A stretch of DNA of 28,051 bases from CAYLZO01 sp964387775 (GCA_964387775.1 CAYLZO010000040.1:1-28051), one strand, 5' to 3'. Shown: positions 7,077 through 15,205, numbered from the stretch's first letter. The notes: generated by a model from the sequence alone, not told the origin. Made by a program: numbers and translations.

Positions 7077-7709
7077 ATGGCGAACACAATTACCTTGGCG
7101 CGGCTGCCCCTGCTTATTCTCGTGGTTTTGCTGCTCTACATCGGCAGCCCGGGGGTTCGGGTGGCGACCGCCGGTCTCGTGCTGGTCCTCATCCTGATGG
7201 ATAGCCTCGACGGGCTGGTGGCCCGCCACCGGCGAGAGGTGGGCATCCTGGGCAGCAAGCTCGACATCGCCGTGGACCGGGTGGTGGAGCTGGTGATGTG
7301 GGTGGTATACGCCCACCTGGGCCTCATCTCGGTGGCCATCCCCATCATCGTCATCATCCGGGGCACGCTGGTAGACACGGTCCGCAGCTTTAGCCTGATC
7401 TGGGGTGAGACGTCCTTCGGCATGATGCGGACCAAGTGGGGGCGCCGGCTGGTGGCCTCCAACTTTATGCGGTCCACCTATGGCCTGGCCAAGGCCGGCG
7501 CCTTTTGCACCCTGGCCCTGGCCCTCGGCTTGCGCGACCTCTGGGCGGGCACAGCCCGGGCTGACCTGGCGGAGGCGATCTGGATCGGGGCCGTCGTGTT
7601 GAGCTGGATCGCCACAGTGTTTTGCGTCGTCCGGGGCGCGCCGGTCCTGGTCGAGGCGCCCATGCTGCTCAAAGACGTGGACGATAAGGTGATGGAACAG
7701 ACAGGATAA
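7077..7709 (+). CDS. CDP-alcohol phosphatidyltransferase
   Basis: Integral membrane enzyme that moves a phosphatidyl group from CDP-diacylglycerol to an alcohol (glycerol-phosphate, inositol-phosphate or similar). The family signature D-x2-D-G-x2-A-R-x8-G-x3-D-x3-D is complete, from M-D-S-L-D-G-L-V-A-R to G-S-K-L-D-I-A-V-D-R. The protein starts with N-T-I-T-L-A-R-L-P, the usual beginning of this family, which decides for the ATG at 7077 over the TTG at 7008. It has 210 residues and about six membrane segments. The next gene, an acyltransferase, begins 2 nt after its stop. The acceptor alcohol cannot be told from sequence; the PatA-like neighbour makes a phosphatidylinositol-type product worth testing. 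Confidence 0.9.
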   Translation: MANTITLARLPLLILVVLLLYIGSPGVRVATAGLVLVLILMDSLDGLVARHRREVGILGSKLDIAVDRVVELVMWVVYAHLGLISVAIPIIVIIRGTLVDTVRSFSLIWGETSFGMMRTKWGRRLVASNFMRSTYGLAKAGAFCTLALALGLRDLWAGTARADLAEAIWIGAVVLSWIATVFCVVRGAPVLVEAPMLLKDVDDKVMEQTG

Positions 7710-7711
7710 CG

Positions 7712-8611
7712 ATGAATTTGCAAGATATAGTCAATAACCCACTCGCCATGCGGCTGAGCATGTTTGTGAGCCAGCATACGCCGGCCCAGATGGGCCGCCG
7801 CCTGGCTTTGTTGATGGCCTGCCTCGTTTCCAAGCTCGAACCCAAGATCTACCGGATCGTGCAGGCCAACTTGAGCCAGGTCTTGGAACTAGAGCCCGAC
7901 GCGTCCCTCGTAAGGCAGACGGCCCGGCATGTGTTCTATTTTGCCATCCGCGGTTACTACGATCTCTATCGCGCCCTGGGTCTGCCCCATAAGCAAGTCA
8001 GCGACCTGATCGAAGTGTCCGATCCCACGCGAGCTCTGCTTGATTCTGTGCTGCACAATGGCCGGGGGACCGTGATGGCGATCCCGCACCTGGGCAACTT
8101 TGACCTGGCGGGGCAGGCGATGGCCGGCTACGTGCCGGAGCTTCAGGTGCTCACCTTGCCCAATCCCCCGCCCGGCTTTCAGTGGACCAACGAGCTCCGG
8201 CGGCGCAGCGGAATGGCCATTACTCCGCTGAGCCCGGCGGCCCTCCGCCAGGCGATCCAGCTCCTGCGGCGGGGGGGCACGGTCACGGTGGGCGGCGACC
8301 GGCCCGTGAGCGAGCTGGACAAAGAGGTTGCCTTCTTTGGCCGCCTAACTCGCGTGCCTTCGGGCCACGTCCGGCTGGCCCTCAGAACCGACGCAGACGT
8401 CATCGTCGCCTACTGCGTCCTCTCCCCCGAGACGGACAAGTACGTCTTTCACGTGGAGCCCCCCATCGAGATGATCCGCACCGGGGATCAAAAGGAAGAC
8501 GTGCACCTGAACATGCGGCGCGTGCTGGACACCCTGGAGTCGGCCATCCTCTGCTGGCCCGAGCAATGGCAGATGTTCGTGCCGGTCTGGCCCGAACTGG
8601 TGGAGGCCTAG
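7712..8611 (+). CDS. LpxL/PatA-like lipid acyltransferase
   Basis: 299 residues, matching the lysophospholipid acyltransferase family that includes LpxL/HtrB and mycobacterial PatA. The catalytic H-x4-D motif is present as H126-L-G-N-F-D131, followed by the F-x-W-x-N-E-L-R-R-R-S-G segment, G-G-D-R-P-V, and P-S-G-H-V-R-L-A-L. The protein probably acts at the cytoplasmic face of the membrane on a glycolipid or lysolipid. It lies between the phosphatidyltransferase gene and an NDP-sugar epimerase gene, 2 and 4 nt from them, so all three should be made together. In actinobacteria a PgsA-PatA-glycosyltransferase order builds phosphatidylinositol mannosides; that comparison is an inference here. 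Confidence 0.87.
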   Translation: MNLQDIVNNPLAMRLSMFVSQHTPAQMGRRLALLMACLVSKLEPKIYRIVQANLSQVLELEPDASLVRQTARHVFYFAIRGYYDLYRALGLPHKQVSDLIEVSDPTRALLDSVLHNGRGTVMAIPHLGNFDLAGQAMAGYVPELQVLTLPNPPPGFQWTNELRRRSGMAITPLSPAALRQAIQLLRRGGTVTVGGDRPVSELDKEVAFFGRLTRVPSGHVRLALRTDADVIVAYCVLSPETDKYVFHVEPPIEMIRTGDQKEDVHLNMRRVLDTLESAILCWPEQWQMFVPVWPELVEA

Positions 8612-8615
8612 CGAG

Positions 8616-9551
8616 ATGCGCATCCTCATCACCGGCGGGGCCGGTTTCCTGGGCGCGGCCCTGGCCAACCGGCTCGTGAACGACAATCACACGGTCCTGG
8701 TCGTGGACGATCTGACGGCGGGGGACACCCGGCGGCTGACCTCCGAGGTCCTCTTTAGTCGCGGCGACGTCAAGGACGTTCCCAAGCTGTGGACGCTGCT
8801 CCAGGGGGTGGACTGCGTCTATCACCTGGCCGCCCGGGTGCGCGTCCCCGAGTCGGTCTACTATCCCAGCGATTACAACGAGGTCAACGTGGGCGGAACG
8901 GTGTGCTTGATGGAGGCGATGCGTGACACCGGCGTCAGACGGGTCGTCCTGGCCTCGTCGGGGGCCCTCTACGGCGAGCAGGCCCGGCAGCCCATCGGCG
9001 AGGACCAGCCGCCCTACCCCAATTCGCCCTATGGCGTGAGCAAGATCGCGGCCGAGTACTATGTCTCGACCCTGGGGACCTTGTACGGCATCGAGACCGT
9101 GGCGCTGCGCATCTTTAACGCCTACGGGCCGGGCCAGGACCTGCCGCCCAGCCACCCGCCGGTCATCCCCCAGTTGCTCAAGCAGGCGCAGCTGGGGGGC
9201 TCGCTGGTCATCTTTGGCGACGGCACCCAGACCCGCGATTTCGTCTACCTGGACGACGTGGTGGACGCCCTGGTGGCCGCTTGCACGGCCACCGACGTCG
9301 ACCGGGCCGTCATCAACGTCGGCTCGGGGCAGGGGGTCAGCATCAACGAGCTGGCCGATCAGGTTGCGCGTATCACAGGCCAGCGGGTGAACATCCTGCA
9401 TAACCTGGAGCAGTCGGGCGGGGTCTCGCGTCTCGTCGCCGACGTGCGGCGGGCGGAGGAACTGCTCGGCTGGAAACCCCAGACCGATCTGAAGGCCGGC
9501 TTGCGGCTGACGATGGAGCGGGACGCGAGGTTTGAGAAGCGTGAGACGTGA
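8616..9551 (+). CDS. NAD-dependent NDP-sugar epimerase/dehydratase
   Basis: 311 residues, extended short-chain dehydrogenase type. It has the NAD-binding T-G-G-A-G-F-L-G loop (6-13), a D31-D32 pair after strand 2, the L-A-A-R segment (71-74), the active-site S114/S115 region and Y139-x3-K143 (P-Y-G-V-S-K). The later R-I-F-N-A-Y-G-P-G and G-D-G-T-Q-T-R-D-F-V-Y-L-D-D-V motifs are typical of the GalE/RfbB group. It probably makes a nucleotide sugar for the lipid or surface glycan made by its neighbours; exact chemistry (epimerase or dehydratase) is not determined. The last codons (KRET) run into a GCGTGAGACGTGATGCGTGAG repeat-like stretch, so the native C-terminus may have been changed slightly. 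Confidence 0.9.
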   Translation: MRILITGGAGFLGAALANRLVNDNHTVLVVDDLTAGDTRRLTSEVLFSRGDVKDVPKLWTLLQGVDCVYHLAARVRVPESVYYPSDYNEVNVGGTVCLMEAMRDTGVRRVVLASSGALYGEQARQPIGEDQPPYPNSPYGVSKIAAEYYVSTLGTLYGIETVALRIFNAYGPGQDLPPSHPPVIPQLLKQAQLGGSLVIFGDGTQTRDFVYLDDVVDALVAACTATDVDRAVINVGSGQGVSINELADQVARITGQRVNILHNLEQSGGVSRLVADVRRAEELLGWKPQTDLKAGLRLTMERDARFEKRET

Positions 9552-9571
9552 TGCGTGAGCTGGAAGTGGAT

Positions 9572-9601
9572 TTGATATAGTTGAAGTTAGTGAAATAGAT
9601 T
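9572..9601 (+). promoter_or_regulatory. Possible promoter for VOC gene
   Basis: TTGATA (9572-9577), 18 bp, TAGATT (9596-9601) in a locally AT-rich gap before the VOC gene. The match to consensus is only fair, and read-through from the epimerase gene is an alternative. Confidence 0.3.
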
Positions 9602-9614
9602 GAAAGGGGAAGAT

Positions 9615-9980
9615 ATGTTTACGAAGGTTGACGACGTCTTTTTCAACGTGGACGACATGGAGAGAGCGCTTGCGTTCTACCGGGACACGCTCGGTTTGCC
9701 GGTCGAGTACGAATCGGAGGACTGGGTCGAGCTGGACGCCGGCAACGTGACCGTCGCCCTGCGGCGGTACGGCTCTGGCCCCGAGGGCCGCCCCGAGCTG
9801 GGGGTGGGCGAGGGAGCGACGCTGGTTTTTGAGGTAGACGACATTGAGGCGGCCAAAGCCGAACTCGAAGACAAGGGCGTCCGCTTTATCGGCGGCATCT
9901 TTGAATATGACCGGGTGCGGCTGGCCGCTTTCGAGGACCTGAACGGCAACGTCTTGCAGATCTTTGAGTATGCCGAATAA
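9615..9980 (+). CDS. VOC superfamily (glyoxalase-like) protein
   Basis: 121 residues with two beta-alpha-beta-beta-beta halves: F-F-N-V-D-D-M-E-R-A-L-A-F-Y-R-D-T-L-G-L-P-V near the start and L-V-F-E-V-D-D-I-E-A-A-K-A-E-L later, ending in D-L-N-G-N-V-L-Q-I-F-E. The final Glu matches the usual metal ligand; the first-position His of glyoxalase I is replaced by Phe, so glyoxalase I activity is not assumed. The ATG at 9615 follows AAAGGGGAAGAT, a good ribosome site; a TTG at 9600 is rejected. Its last 11 nt overlap the PIG-L gene, which suggests translational coupling. Confidence 0.85.
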   Translation: MFTKVDDVFFNVDDMERALAFYRDTLGLPVEYESEDWVELDAGNVTVALRRYGSGPEGRPELGVGEGATLVFEVDDIEAAKAELEDKGVRFIGGIFEYDRVRLAAFEDLNGNVLQIFEYAE

Positions 9981-10872
9981 CGCGACCGGCGACGGCCGTC
10001 ACACCTTGATGGCCGTCTTTGCCCACCCGGACGACGAGTCCTTCGGCATCGGCGGGACGCTGGCCCGCTACGGCGCCGATCCCGACGTGCGCGTGGTGCT
10101 CGTCTGTGCCACGCTGGGCGAGGCCGGCGAGATCGCCGCTCCCGAGTTGGCCACGGCGGAACGGCTGGGCCAGGTGCGCGAGGCAGAACTGCGCTGTGCC
10201 TGCCGGACGCTGAGCATCGACGCCCTGCACCTGCTCGGCTACCGCGATTCGGGCATGGCGGGCACGCCGGCGAACCTGGAGCCCGACGCGCTGACCATGG
10301 CCGATTTCGACGAGGTCGTGGGCAAGATCGTGACCCTCATCCGTCGCGAGCGCCCCAACGTGCTGGTCACGTTCGACGAGAGCGGCGGCTACGGCCATCC
10401 CGACCACGTCGCCATCCACTATCACGCCAAGGAAGCCTTTGCCGCCGCCGCCGACCCGGCCCGCTACCCGGAGCAGATCGGGATTGGCCTGGCGCCGCAC
10501 CAGGCCCAGAAGCTCTACTACACGGCCATTCCCCACCGCTTTTTCCGCGAGATGGCGGCCAAGATGGAGGAATTGGGCATCGAGATCCCCAGGCGCTACC
10601 GGGAGCGCCTGGAAAAGGGCATCGGCCTGCCCGACGAGGCGTGCACCACCGACGTCTTTGTCCAGGATTTTTGGGACGCCAAGCGGGCGGCGATCCAGTG
10701 CCACGCCACGCAACTGAACCCCGACAGCGTCTTTTCGGCGCTGCCCCCCGAGATCATGCGCGAGTTGCAGACGTGGGAATGCTTCCAGTTGGCCGAAAGT
10801 TACGTGGGCGAAGACGGCGACAGTCACGACCTGCTGACTGGATTGTCTGACACGACGCAGCCGCGCAGCTGA
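9970..10872 (+). CDS. PIG-L/LmbE family deacetylase
   Basis: 300 residues. Zinc-dependent N-acetylglucosaminyl deacetylase family (PIG-L, MshB, Mca, BshB). Metal and catalytic motifs are intact: A18-H-P-D-D-E23 and G142-H143-P-D145-H146, with the A-T-L-G-E-A-G-E segment between. Known members remove acetyl from GlcNAc-linked lipids, thiols or antibiotics. The length and the G-Y-R-D-S-G-M-A-G motif are as in the MshB/Mca group. No cysteine-ligase (MshC-like) gene is in the window, so a low-molecular-weight-thiol pathway is not shown. The start overlaps the end of the VOC gene and the antiporter gene follows 10 nt downstream. Confidence 0.9.
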   Translation: MPNNATGDGRHTLMAVFAHPDDESFGIGGTLARYGADPDVRVVLVCATLGEAGEIAAPELATAERLGQVREAELRCACRTLSIDALHLLGYRDSGMAGTPANLEPDALTMADFDEVVGKIVTLIRRERPNVLVTFDESGGYGHPDHVAIHYHAKEAFAAAADPARYPEQIGIGLAPHQAQKLYYTAIPHRFFREMAAKMEELGIEIPRRYRERLEKGIGLPDEACTTDVFVQDFWDAKRAAIQCHATQLNPDSVFSALPPEIMRELQTWECFQLAESYVGEDGDSHDLLTGLSDTTQPRS

Positions 10873-10882
10873 AAGCGAGTTT

Positions 10883-12811
10883 ATGGAGACCTATCAGACA
10901 CTGCTTGTCTTTCTTATCGGCTTTGCCATCGTTGCCCTGGCCTCGAAACAGATCGCCCAGTTTTTTGTCAAAGCCCGGTTGCCCCTGATCACCGGCTTCC
11001 TGTTCACGGGAATTCTGGCCGGCCCCTACGTCTTGGGCCTCATCCCGGCCGGCGCCGTCGAGAACCTGCGTTTCGTCGACGAGTTCTCCCTGGCCTTCAT
11101 CGCCTTTGCCGCTGGCAGCGAACTGTGCCTGACCGAGTTGCGCGGACGGCTGCGGAGCATCAAGTGGGTGACCGTCGCACAGGTCATTGCCACCTTTGTG
11201 CTGGGCAGCGTGACCACCTTGGCCTTGGCGGGCTTTGTGCCCTTTATGCAAGAGATGTCGTTCACGGGCCGAATCGCCGTCTCGCTGCTGGCCGGAGCGA
11301 TCCTGGTGGCCCGCTCTCCCTCGTCGGCCATCGCCATCGTCAACGAGCTGCGGGCCAAGGGCCCCTTTACCCAGATGGTGCTGGGCGTGACGATGGTCAC
11401 GGACATTGTGGTTATCGTCCTTTTTGCGACCAGTTCGTCCATCGCTGATGGCCTGCTGACGGATGTGGGCCTCGACCTGGGCTTTGTGGCCCTGCTGGCG
11501 ACCGATCTGCTGCTGGCGGCGGGGGCGGGGTATGTCCTGGGCCGCGTCCTGCGCTTTATCCTGGCGCGTCACGTCAGGAGCATCATCAAGATCGGCGCCA
11601 TCCTGCTGGTGGGTTATGGGGCGTTTCTTCTGTCGCACCACGTTCGTGTACTGAGTCACCGCTACCTGCCCGCCGAAATTCTGTTGGAACCGCTGTTAGT
11701 CTGCATGATCGCCGGTTTTATGATCACAAACTACACCCCCTTCCGCGAGGAATTTGACCAGATTCTCCACGACGCCGGCCCGCCGATCTATGTCGCGTTT
11801 TTCACCCTGACCGGGGCCTCGTTGGCCCTGGACCTGCTGGTCAAAACCTGGGCCATTGCCCTGGCGCTGTTTGCCGTGCGTCTGGTGTCCATTTTTGCCG
11901 GTTCGTTCAGCGGTGGGGCCATCGCCGGCGACCCGCCGCGCTTCAACCGCGTTTCGTGGATGGCCTTTGTCACCCAGGCGGGGGTAGGTCTAGGCCTGGC
12001 CAAAGAGGTCGCGGTCGAGTTCCCCGGATGGGGTTCCGCTTTCGCGACGATGATTATCTCGGTCATCGTCGTGAACCAGATCGTCGGGCCGCCGCTGTTC
12101 AAGTGGGCCGTCAACCTGGTGAAGGAATCGCGCCTGCGGGCCGAAACGCCCGATTTCGATGGGGTGCGCGACGCGATCATTTTCGGGTACGGCGGCCAGG
12201 CGCTGGCCCTGGCCCACCAGTTGCACAATCATGGCTGGGAGGTCAAGGTTGCCTCTCCTGAAATCACCCAAGTCGAAGCGGAAGTCAGCCCAGAGATCGA
12301 CCTCTACGCCGTCCCCGATCTGAGCCTGGACACCCTACATTCGCTCAATGCGGGCCAGGCCGAGGCCATCGTCACCCTGCTTTCGGACGAAGAGAATTAT
12401 CGGGTCTGCGAGCTGGCCTACGAGCATTTTGGGATCGAGAACCTGGTGGTCCGGCTGAACGATCGGGCCCATCGGGAGCGCTTTCGCGAGCTGGGCGCCT
12501 TGGTGGTGGACCCGACCACGGCCCTGGTCGGCCTCATGGATCACTTTGTGCGCTCGCCGGCCGCCACGTCCCTGCTTTTGGGCATGACGGAGGATCGGGA
12601 CGTCATCGATCTGGAAGTCGGCGATCCCGATCTCTTTGGCTTACCCCTGCGGGACCTGTGCCTGCCGCTGGACGCCCACATCCTGGCCCTCCGCCGCGAC
12701 GGGCACGTCCTCATCCCCCACGACTATACCCGGTTGCAGCCTGGCGACTGGGTGACGGTCGTCGGCTCGCTGGAAGACCTGGAGCAGATGAAGCTGCTGT
12801 TCGATGCCTGA
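10883..12811 (+). CDS. CPA2-type cation/proton antiporter with RCK domain
   Basis: 642 residues. Membrane part 1-413 with about 12 segments, including P-L-I-T-G-F-L-F-T-G-I-L-A-G-P and the E-F-S-L-A-F-I-A-F-A-A-G-S-E segment typical of the Na+/H+ exchanger fold. The ion-binding position in the middle helix reads T173-D174, neither the ND nor DD pair of well-studied exchangers and closer to the QD of KefB/KefC. A TrkA-N/RCK nucleotide-binding domain (about 430-555, G-Y-G-G-Q-A loop) and a TrkA-C-like domain (about 570-640) follow. The architecture suggests ligand-gated K+ or Na+ efflux in exchange for protons; the ion is not known. Its end overlaps the next start by 8 nt. Confidence 0.9.
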   Translation: METYQTLLVFLIGFAIVALASKQIAQFFVKARLPLITGFLFTGILAGPYVLGLIPAGAVENLRFVDEFSLAFIAFAAGSELCLTELRGRLRSIKWVTVAQVIATFVLGSVTTLALAGFVPFMQEMSFTGRIAVSLLAGAILVARSPSSAIAIVNELRAKGPFTQMVLGVTMVTDIVVIVLFATSSSIADGLLTDVGLDLGFVALLATDLLLAAGAGYVLGRVLRFILARHVRSIIKIGAILLVGYGAFLLSHHVRVLSHRYLPAEILLEPLLVCMIAGFMITNYTPFREEFDQILHDAGPPIYVAFFTLTGASLALDLLVKTWAIALALFAVRLVSIFAGSFSGGAIAGDPPRFNRVSWMAFVTQAGVGLGLAKEVAVEFPGWGSAFATMIISVIVVNQIVGPPLFKWAVNLVKESRLRAETPDFDGVRDAIIFGYGGQALALAHQLHNHGWEVKVASPEITQVEAEVSPEIDLYAVPDLSLDTLHSLNAGQAEAIVTLLSDEENYRVCELAYEHFGIENLVVRLNDRAHRERFRELGALVVDPTTALVGLMDHFVRSPAATSLLLGMTEDRDVIDLEVGDPDLFGLPLRDLCLPLDAHILALRRDGHVLIPHDYTRLQPGDWVTVVGSLEDLEQMKLLFDA

Positions 12812-13649
12812 GATCGTCTTGTCTCACGTGCAGGTCGCTCCCCTGCTGCGCGCCCGGGAGGAGGGGGCCTCTTTGGCCACGACCTCGCTGGATCTGGGCC
12901 TCACGCAGGCCAGCGTCTCGCTCCAGGCTGGCGGCGTGGTGCTTCCCGGCGGTGAGCGGCTGCCCTGGGCCGACGTCGAAGAGATCCACGACAGCGACAC
13001 CTTCTGCTTCGTGGTGACGGACGGCCGCGCTGAACCGATCGAGCGCTTCTCCGAGGCGTTCAATCGCTACTACAGCCTCATGCCCACCGAGCGGGCGCCT
13101 ACCCTCCAGATATCGGGCTTTCCCATGCACCGCATCAGGGACGTGACGCCCGATCAAGACACGAAACTCAAGGTCAAGGCCCTCTCGCCGCTTTTTGGGC
13201 GGATGCTCGACACGGCCACGGGCCTGGGCTACACGGCCATCGAGGCGGCCAGGACCGCCGAGCAGGTCGTCACCGTCGAGCTGGATCCGGTCGTGCTCGA
13301 GATTGCCCGGCTCAACCCCTGGTCGCGCCAGCTTTTTGACAACCCCCGGATCGAGCAGCGTTTCGGCGACAGCTTTGGCGTCGTGCAAACCTTCGAGGAG
13401 GAGTCTTTTGCGCGCGTGCTCCACGACCCGCCCACCTTTCGCCTGGCCGGCGAGCTCTATTCGGGCGAATTCTACCGGCACCTGCACCGCGTGCTGGCCG
13501 GCAGGGGCCGGCTCTTTCACTACGTCGGCGATCCGGGCAGCCGCACCGGGCGCAACGTCTTGCGCGGTGTGGTGCGGCGCTTGCAGGAAGCCGGGTTCCG
13601 GCGAGTGGTCCGCCGTTCAGAAGCGTTTGGGGTGGTGGCCTACAAATAG
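12804..13649 (+). CDS. COG2521-like SAM methyltransferase
   Basis: 281 residues. The C-terminal two thirds read as a class I methyltransferase: L-D-T-A-T-G-L-G-Y-T-A-I-E-A (motif I), V-E-L-D-P-V-V-L-E-I-A-R-L-N-P-W-S (post I), then H-D-P-P-T-F-R-L-A-G-E-L-Y-S-G-E-F-Y in the motif IV position and F-H-Y-V-G-D-P-G. This set of motifs matches my recollection of the family once described as predicted archaeal methyltransferases (COG2521). D-P-P-T/F in place of N-P-P-Y argues against simple DNA-adenine chemistry. The first 100 residues form a separate domain. The start ATGCCTGA overlaps the antiporter stop codon. Substrate unknown. Confidence 0.75.
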   Translation: MPEIVLSHVQVAPLLRAREEGASLATTSLDLGLTQASVSLQAGGVVLPGGERLPWADVEEIHDSDTFCFVVTDGRAEPIERFSEAFNRYYSLMPTERAPTLQISGFPMHRIRDVTPDQDTKLKVKALSPLFGRMLDTATGLGYTAIEAARTAEQVVTVELDPVVLEIARLNPWSRQLFDNPRIEQRFGDSFGVVQTFEEESFARVLHDPPTFRLAGELYSGEFYRHLHRVLAGRGRLFHYVGDPGSRTGRNVLRGVVRRLQEAGFRRVVRRSEAFGVVAYK

Positions 13650-13665
13650 CGGTGAGTGATCTCCT

Positions 13666-13693
13666 TGACATGCAAGTCTGGACCGCGTAGAAT
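13666..13693 (+). promoter_or_regulatory. Toxin-antitoxin promoter
   Basis: TTGACA (13666-13671), 16 bp, TAGAAT (13688-13693), in front of the antitoxin gene. The -35 box is perfect. The expected transcript start is near 13700, directly at the palindrome CATCTAGATG. Confidence 0.65.
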
Positions 13694-13700
13694 AATGTCA

Positions 13701-13710
13701 CATCTAGATG
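13701..13710. promoter_or_regulatory. Palindromic candidate operator
   Basis: CATCTAGATG is a perfect 10-bp palindrome at the predicted transcript start of the antitoxin-toxin operon. Autoregulation by antitoxin binding at such a site is usual for type II modules; binding here is inferred from position only. Confidence 0.4.
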
Positions 13711-13730
13711 CTGGACAGTAGGGAGGGCTT

Positions 13731-14012
13731 ATGAATGAGTCAACGGGCACGATAGCTCAGCGAGTGCAAAGTGGACTGCGCAGGTTGCCGAAAGACAAGG
13801 TTGCTGAGGTATTGGACTTTGTCGAGTTCCTGGTTTGGCGGCACGCAGGTTCCGAGGCGGTCGATCGGGACGAGGTGCTATTAGACGATCCCAACGCGCT
13901 ACAGGCTCTGTACGCTGACTTTGCGGAGGAAGATCGGGAACTGGCTCAGATCGGACTATCTTACTACGCCCAGGTTCTTCGAGAAGAGGAACGTTCCTAT
14001 GAATCGCGGTGA
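13731..14012 (+). CDS. DUF2281-like antitoxin
   Basis: 93 residues. The L-P-K-D-K-V-A-E-V-L-D-F-V-E-F-L core (about 19-34) is the pattern of DUF2281-type antitoxins, followed by an acidic tail rich in D and E that could cover the toxin. A ribosome site GGGAGGG precedes the ATG. The gene overlaps the following MazF-family gene by 14 nt, the usual antitoxin-first arrangement. It should neutralise the toxin by direct binding and repress its own promoter. Partner identity is secure from context; the DNA-binding mode is not evident. Confidence 0.8.
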   Translation: MNESTGTIAQRVQSGLRRLPKDKVAEVLDFVEFLVWRHAGSEAVDRDEVLLDDPNALQALYADFAEEDRELAQIGLSYYAQVLREEERSYESR

Positions 14013-14346
14013 CGTCTATTTGGCCGATCTGAATCCGGTCAAAGGCTCCGAACAGGCGGGACGCCGCCCAGTGCTCATCTTTGAGGATGATCGATTGATC
14101 CCGGTCACGCTCACTGTCGTCGTCATTCCATTTATCGGCAACCTGGCGATGCGTGAGTTGCCCACGTGCGTCTTTGTGCCGGCTGGCGAAGGCGGACTGA
14201 GACACGATTCAGTGGCAATCTGCCATCAGATTCGCGCGCTCGACAAGCGGGGATTGGTAGATCGATGGGGTGTCTTGCCACCGGAGCGGATGACTGAAAT
14301 CGAACGTACGACATTGCGCACGCTGGGTGTGCGTTTTGGCCTATAA
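13999..14346 (+). CDS. MazF/PemK-family toxin endoribonuclease
   Basis: 115 residues, standard MazF length. Begins M-N-R-G-D-V-Y-L-A-D-L-N-P-V-K-G-S-E-Q-A-G-R-R-P-V-L, the classic start of the fold with the catalytic Arg in the G-x-R-P loop. It continues with V-V-V-I-P-F and C-H-Q-I-R-A-L-D-K-R, which carries the conserved S/C-H-Q-I-R loop. These toxins cut mRNA at short sequence motifs, here unknown. The ATG at 13999 is preferred over upstream in-frame starts because AGAGGA lies 8 nt upstream and the homologous N-terminus begins there. It ends 8 nt from the convergent prmC stop codon. Confidence 0.92.
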   Translation: MNRGDVYLADLNPVKGSEQAGRRPVLIFEDDRLIPVTLTVVVIPFIGNLAMRELPTCVFVPAGEGGLRHDSVAICHQIRALDKRGLVDRWGVLPPERMTEIERTTLRTLGVRFGL

Positions 14347-14354
14347 TCCTACCG

Positions 14355-15203
14355 CTAATCTATCGTCGCGATGACCAGCCGGTCCAAGCCGGCGTAATCT
14401 TGTTCGACCCGCACCTCAGCCTGGGGGAAATGCTCACGAGCCAGGGCGGCCACCGCGGCCCCCTGGCTCGCGCCGATCTCTAGCAGGAGCACCCCGCCGG
14501 GCCACAGGTAGGGTGGCGCCATCGCCAGCAGCCGGCGGATGATGCCCAGACCGTCGGGGCCGCCGTCGAGGGCGGCCCGGGGCTCGTAGCGCCGGATCTC
14601 GGGCGCCAAACCCTCCCATTCCTCCGTGGTGACGTAGGGCAGGTTGGCCGCGATGAGGTCCACCGGTTGGCCGAGGGGCGCCAAGAGATCGCCGTGGCGG
14701 CAGTGCACCCGATCCGCCACGGCGTGGCGGCGGGCGTTCTCGGCCGCCACTTCCAGCGCTCCCTGCGAGTCGTCCAGGGCGTAGACGGTGGCCGCCGGCA
14801 GGTGGACGGCCAGCGTCACGGCGATGGCCCCGCTGCCGGCGCCCACGTCGGCGATCCGCAGCGGTCCCTCCCGCCGGCGGGCCAGCTCCAGCGCCCGCTC
14901 GACCAGCAGCTCCGTCTCGGGGCGGGGCACGAGGACGTGCGGGCTCACGACCAGGTCGAGGTCGTAGAACGCGCGGTGGCCGACGACGTAGGCCAGCGGC
15001 TCGCGGGCGGCGCGGCGGTTGACCAGGCGGCGAAATGCGGTCAGTTCCTTGGGCGTCAGCCGCCACTCGGGCCGCGTGAGGATCGCGGCCCGGTTCACGC
15101 CGAGGACGCGCGCCAACAACAATTCGGCGTCGAGCCGGGGAGACTCGACGCCTTCGTTGCGTAACTGGATGACTGCCCGCGACAGTGCGTTCTTGGCTAG
15201 CAT
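14355..15203 (-). CDS. prmC: Release factor N5-glutamine methyltransferase PrmC
   Basis: 282 residues. Methylates the Gln of the GGQ motif of release factors. It has an N-terminal helical domain, the V-L-V-P-R-P-E-T-E-L-L linker (91-101), SAM motif I A-D-V-G-A-G-S-G (118-125), the substrate motif N187-L-P-Y190 (usually NPPY; NLPY is a conservative variant) and E-P-R-A-A-L-D-G-G-P-D-G-L (207-219). The substrate gene prfA is in the same strand run 1.6 kb upstream, as expected, but a restriction-modification pair lies between. Its ATG is 2 nt after the methylase stop codon, with GGTGGGA inside the methylase end as ribosome site, so translation appears coupled to the methylase. Confidence 0.95.
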   Translation of the reverse strand: MLAKNALSRAVIQLRNEGVESPRLDAELLLARVLGVNRAAILTRPEWRLTPKELTAFRRLVNRRAAREPLAYVVGHRAFYDLDLVVSPHVLVPRPETELLVERALELARRREGPLRIADVGAGSGAIAVTLAVHLPAATVYALDDSQGALEVAAENARRHAVADRVHCRHGDLLAPLGQPVDLIAANLPYVTTEEWEGLAPEIRRYEPRAALDGGPDGLGIIRRLLAMAPPYLWPGGVLLLEIGASQGAAVAALAREHFPQAEVRVEQDYAGLDRLVIATID

Positions 15204-15205
15204 AT

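Noticed and set aside
13109..13114. GATATC site as evidence on R-M specificity
   Set aside because: I noticed one copy in this GC-rich window. A reliable count against expectation was not made, so no avoidance or methylation claim is drawn.
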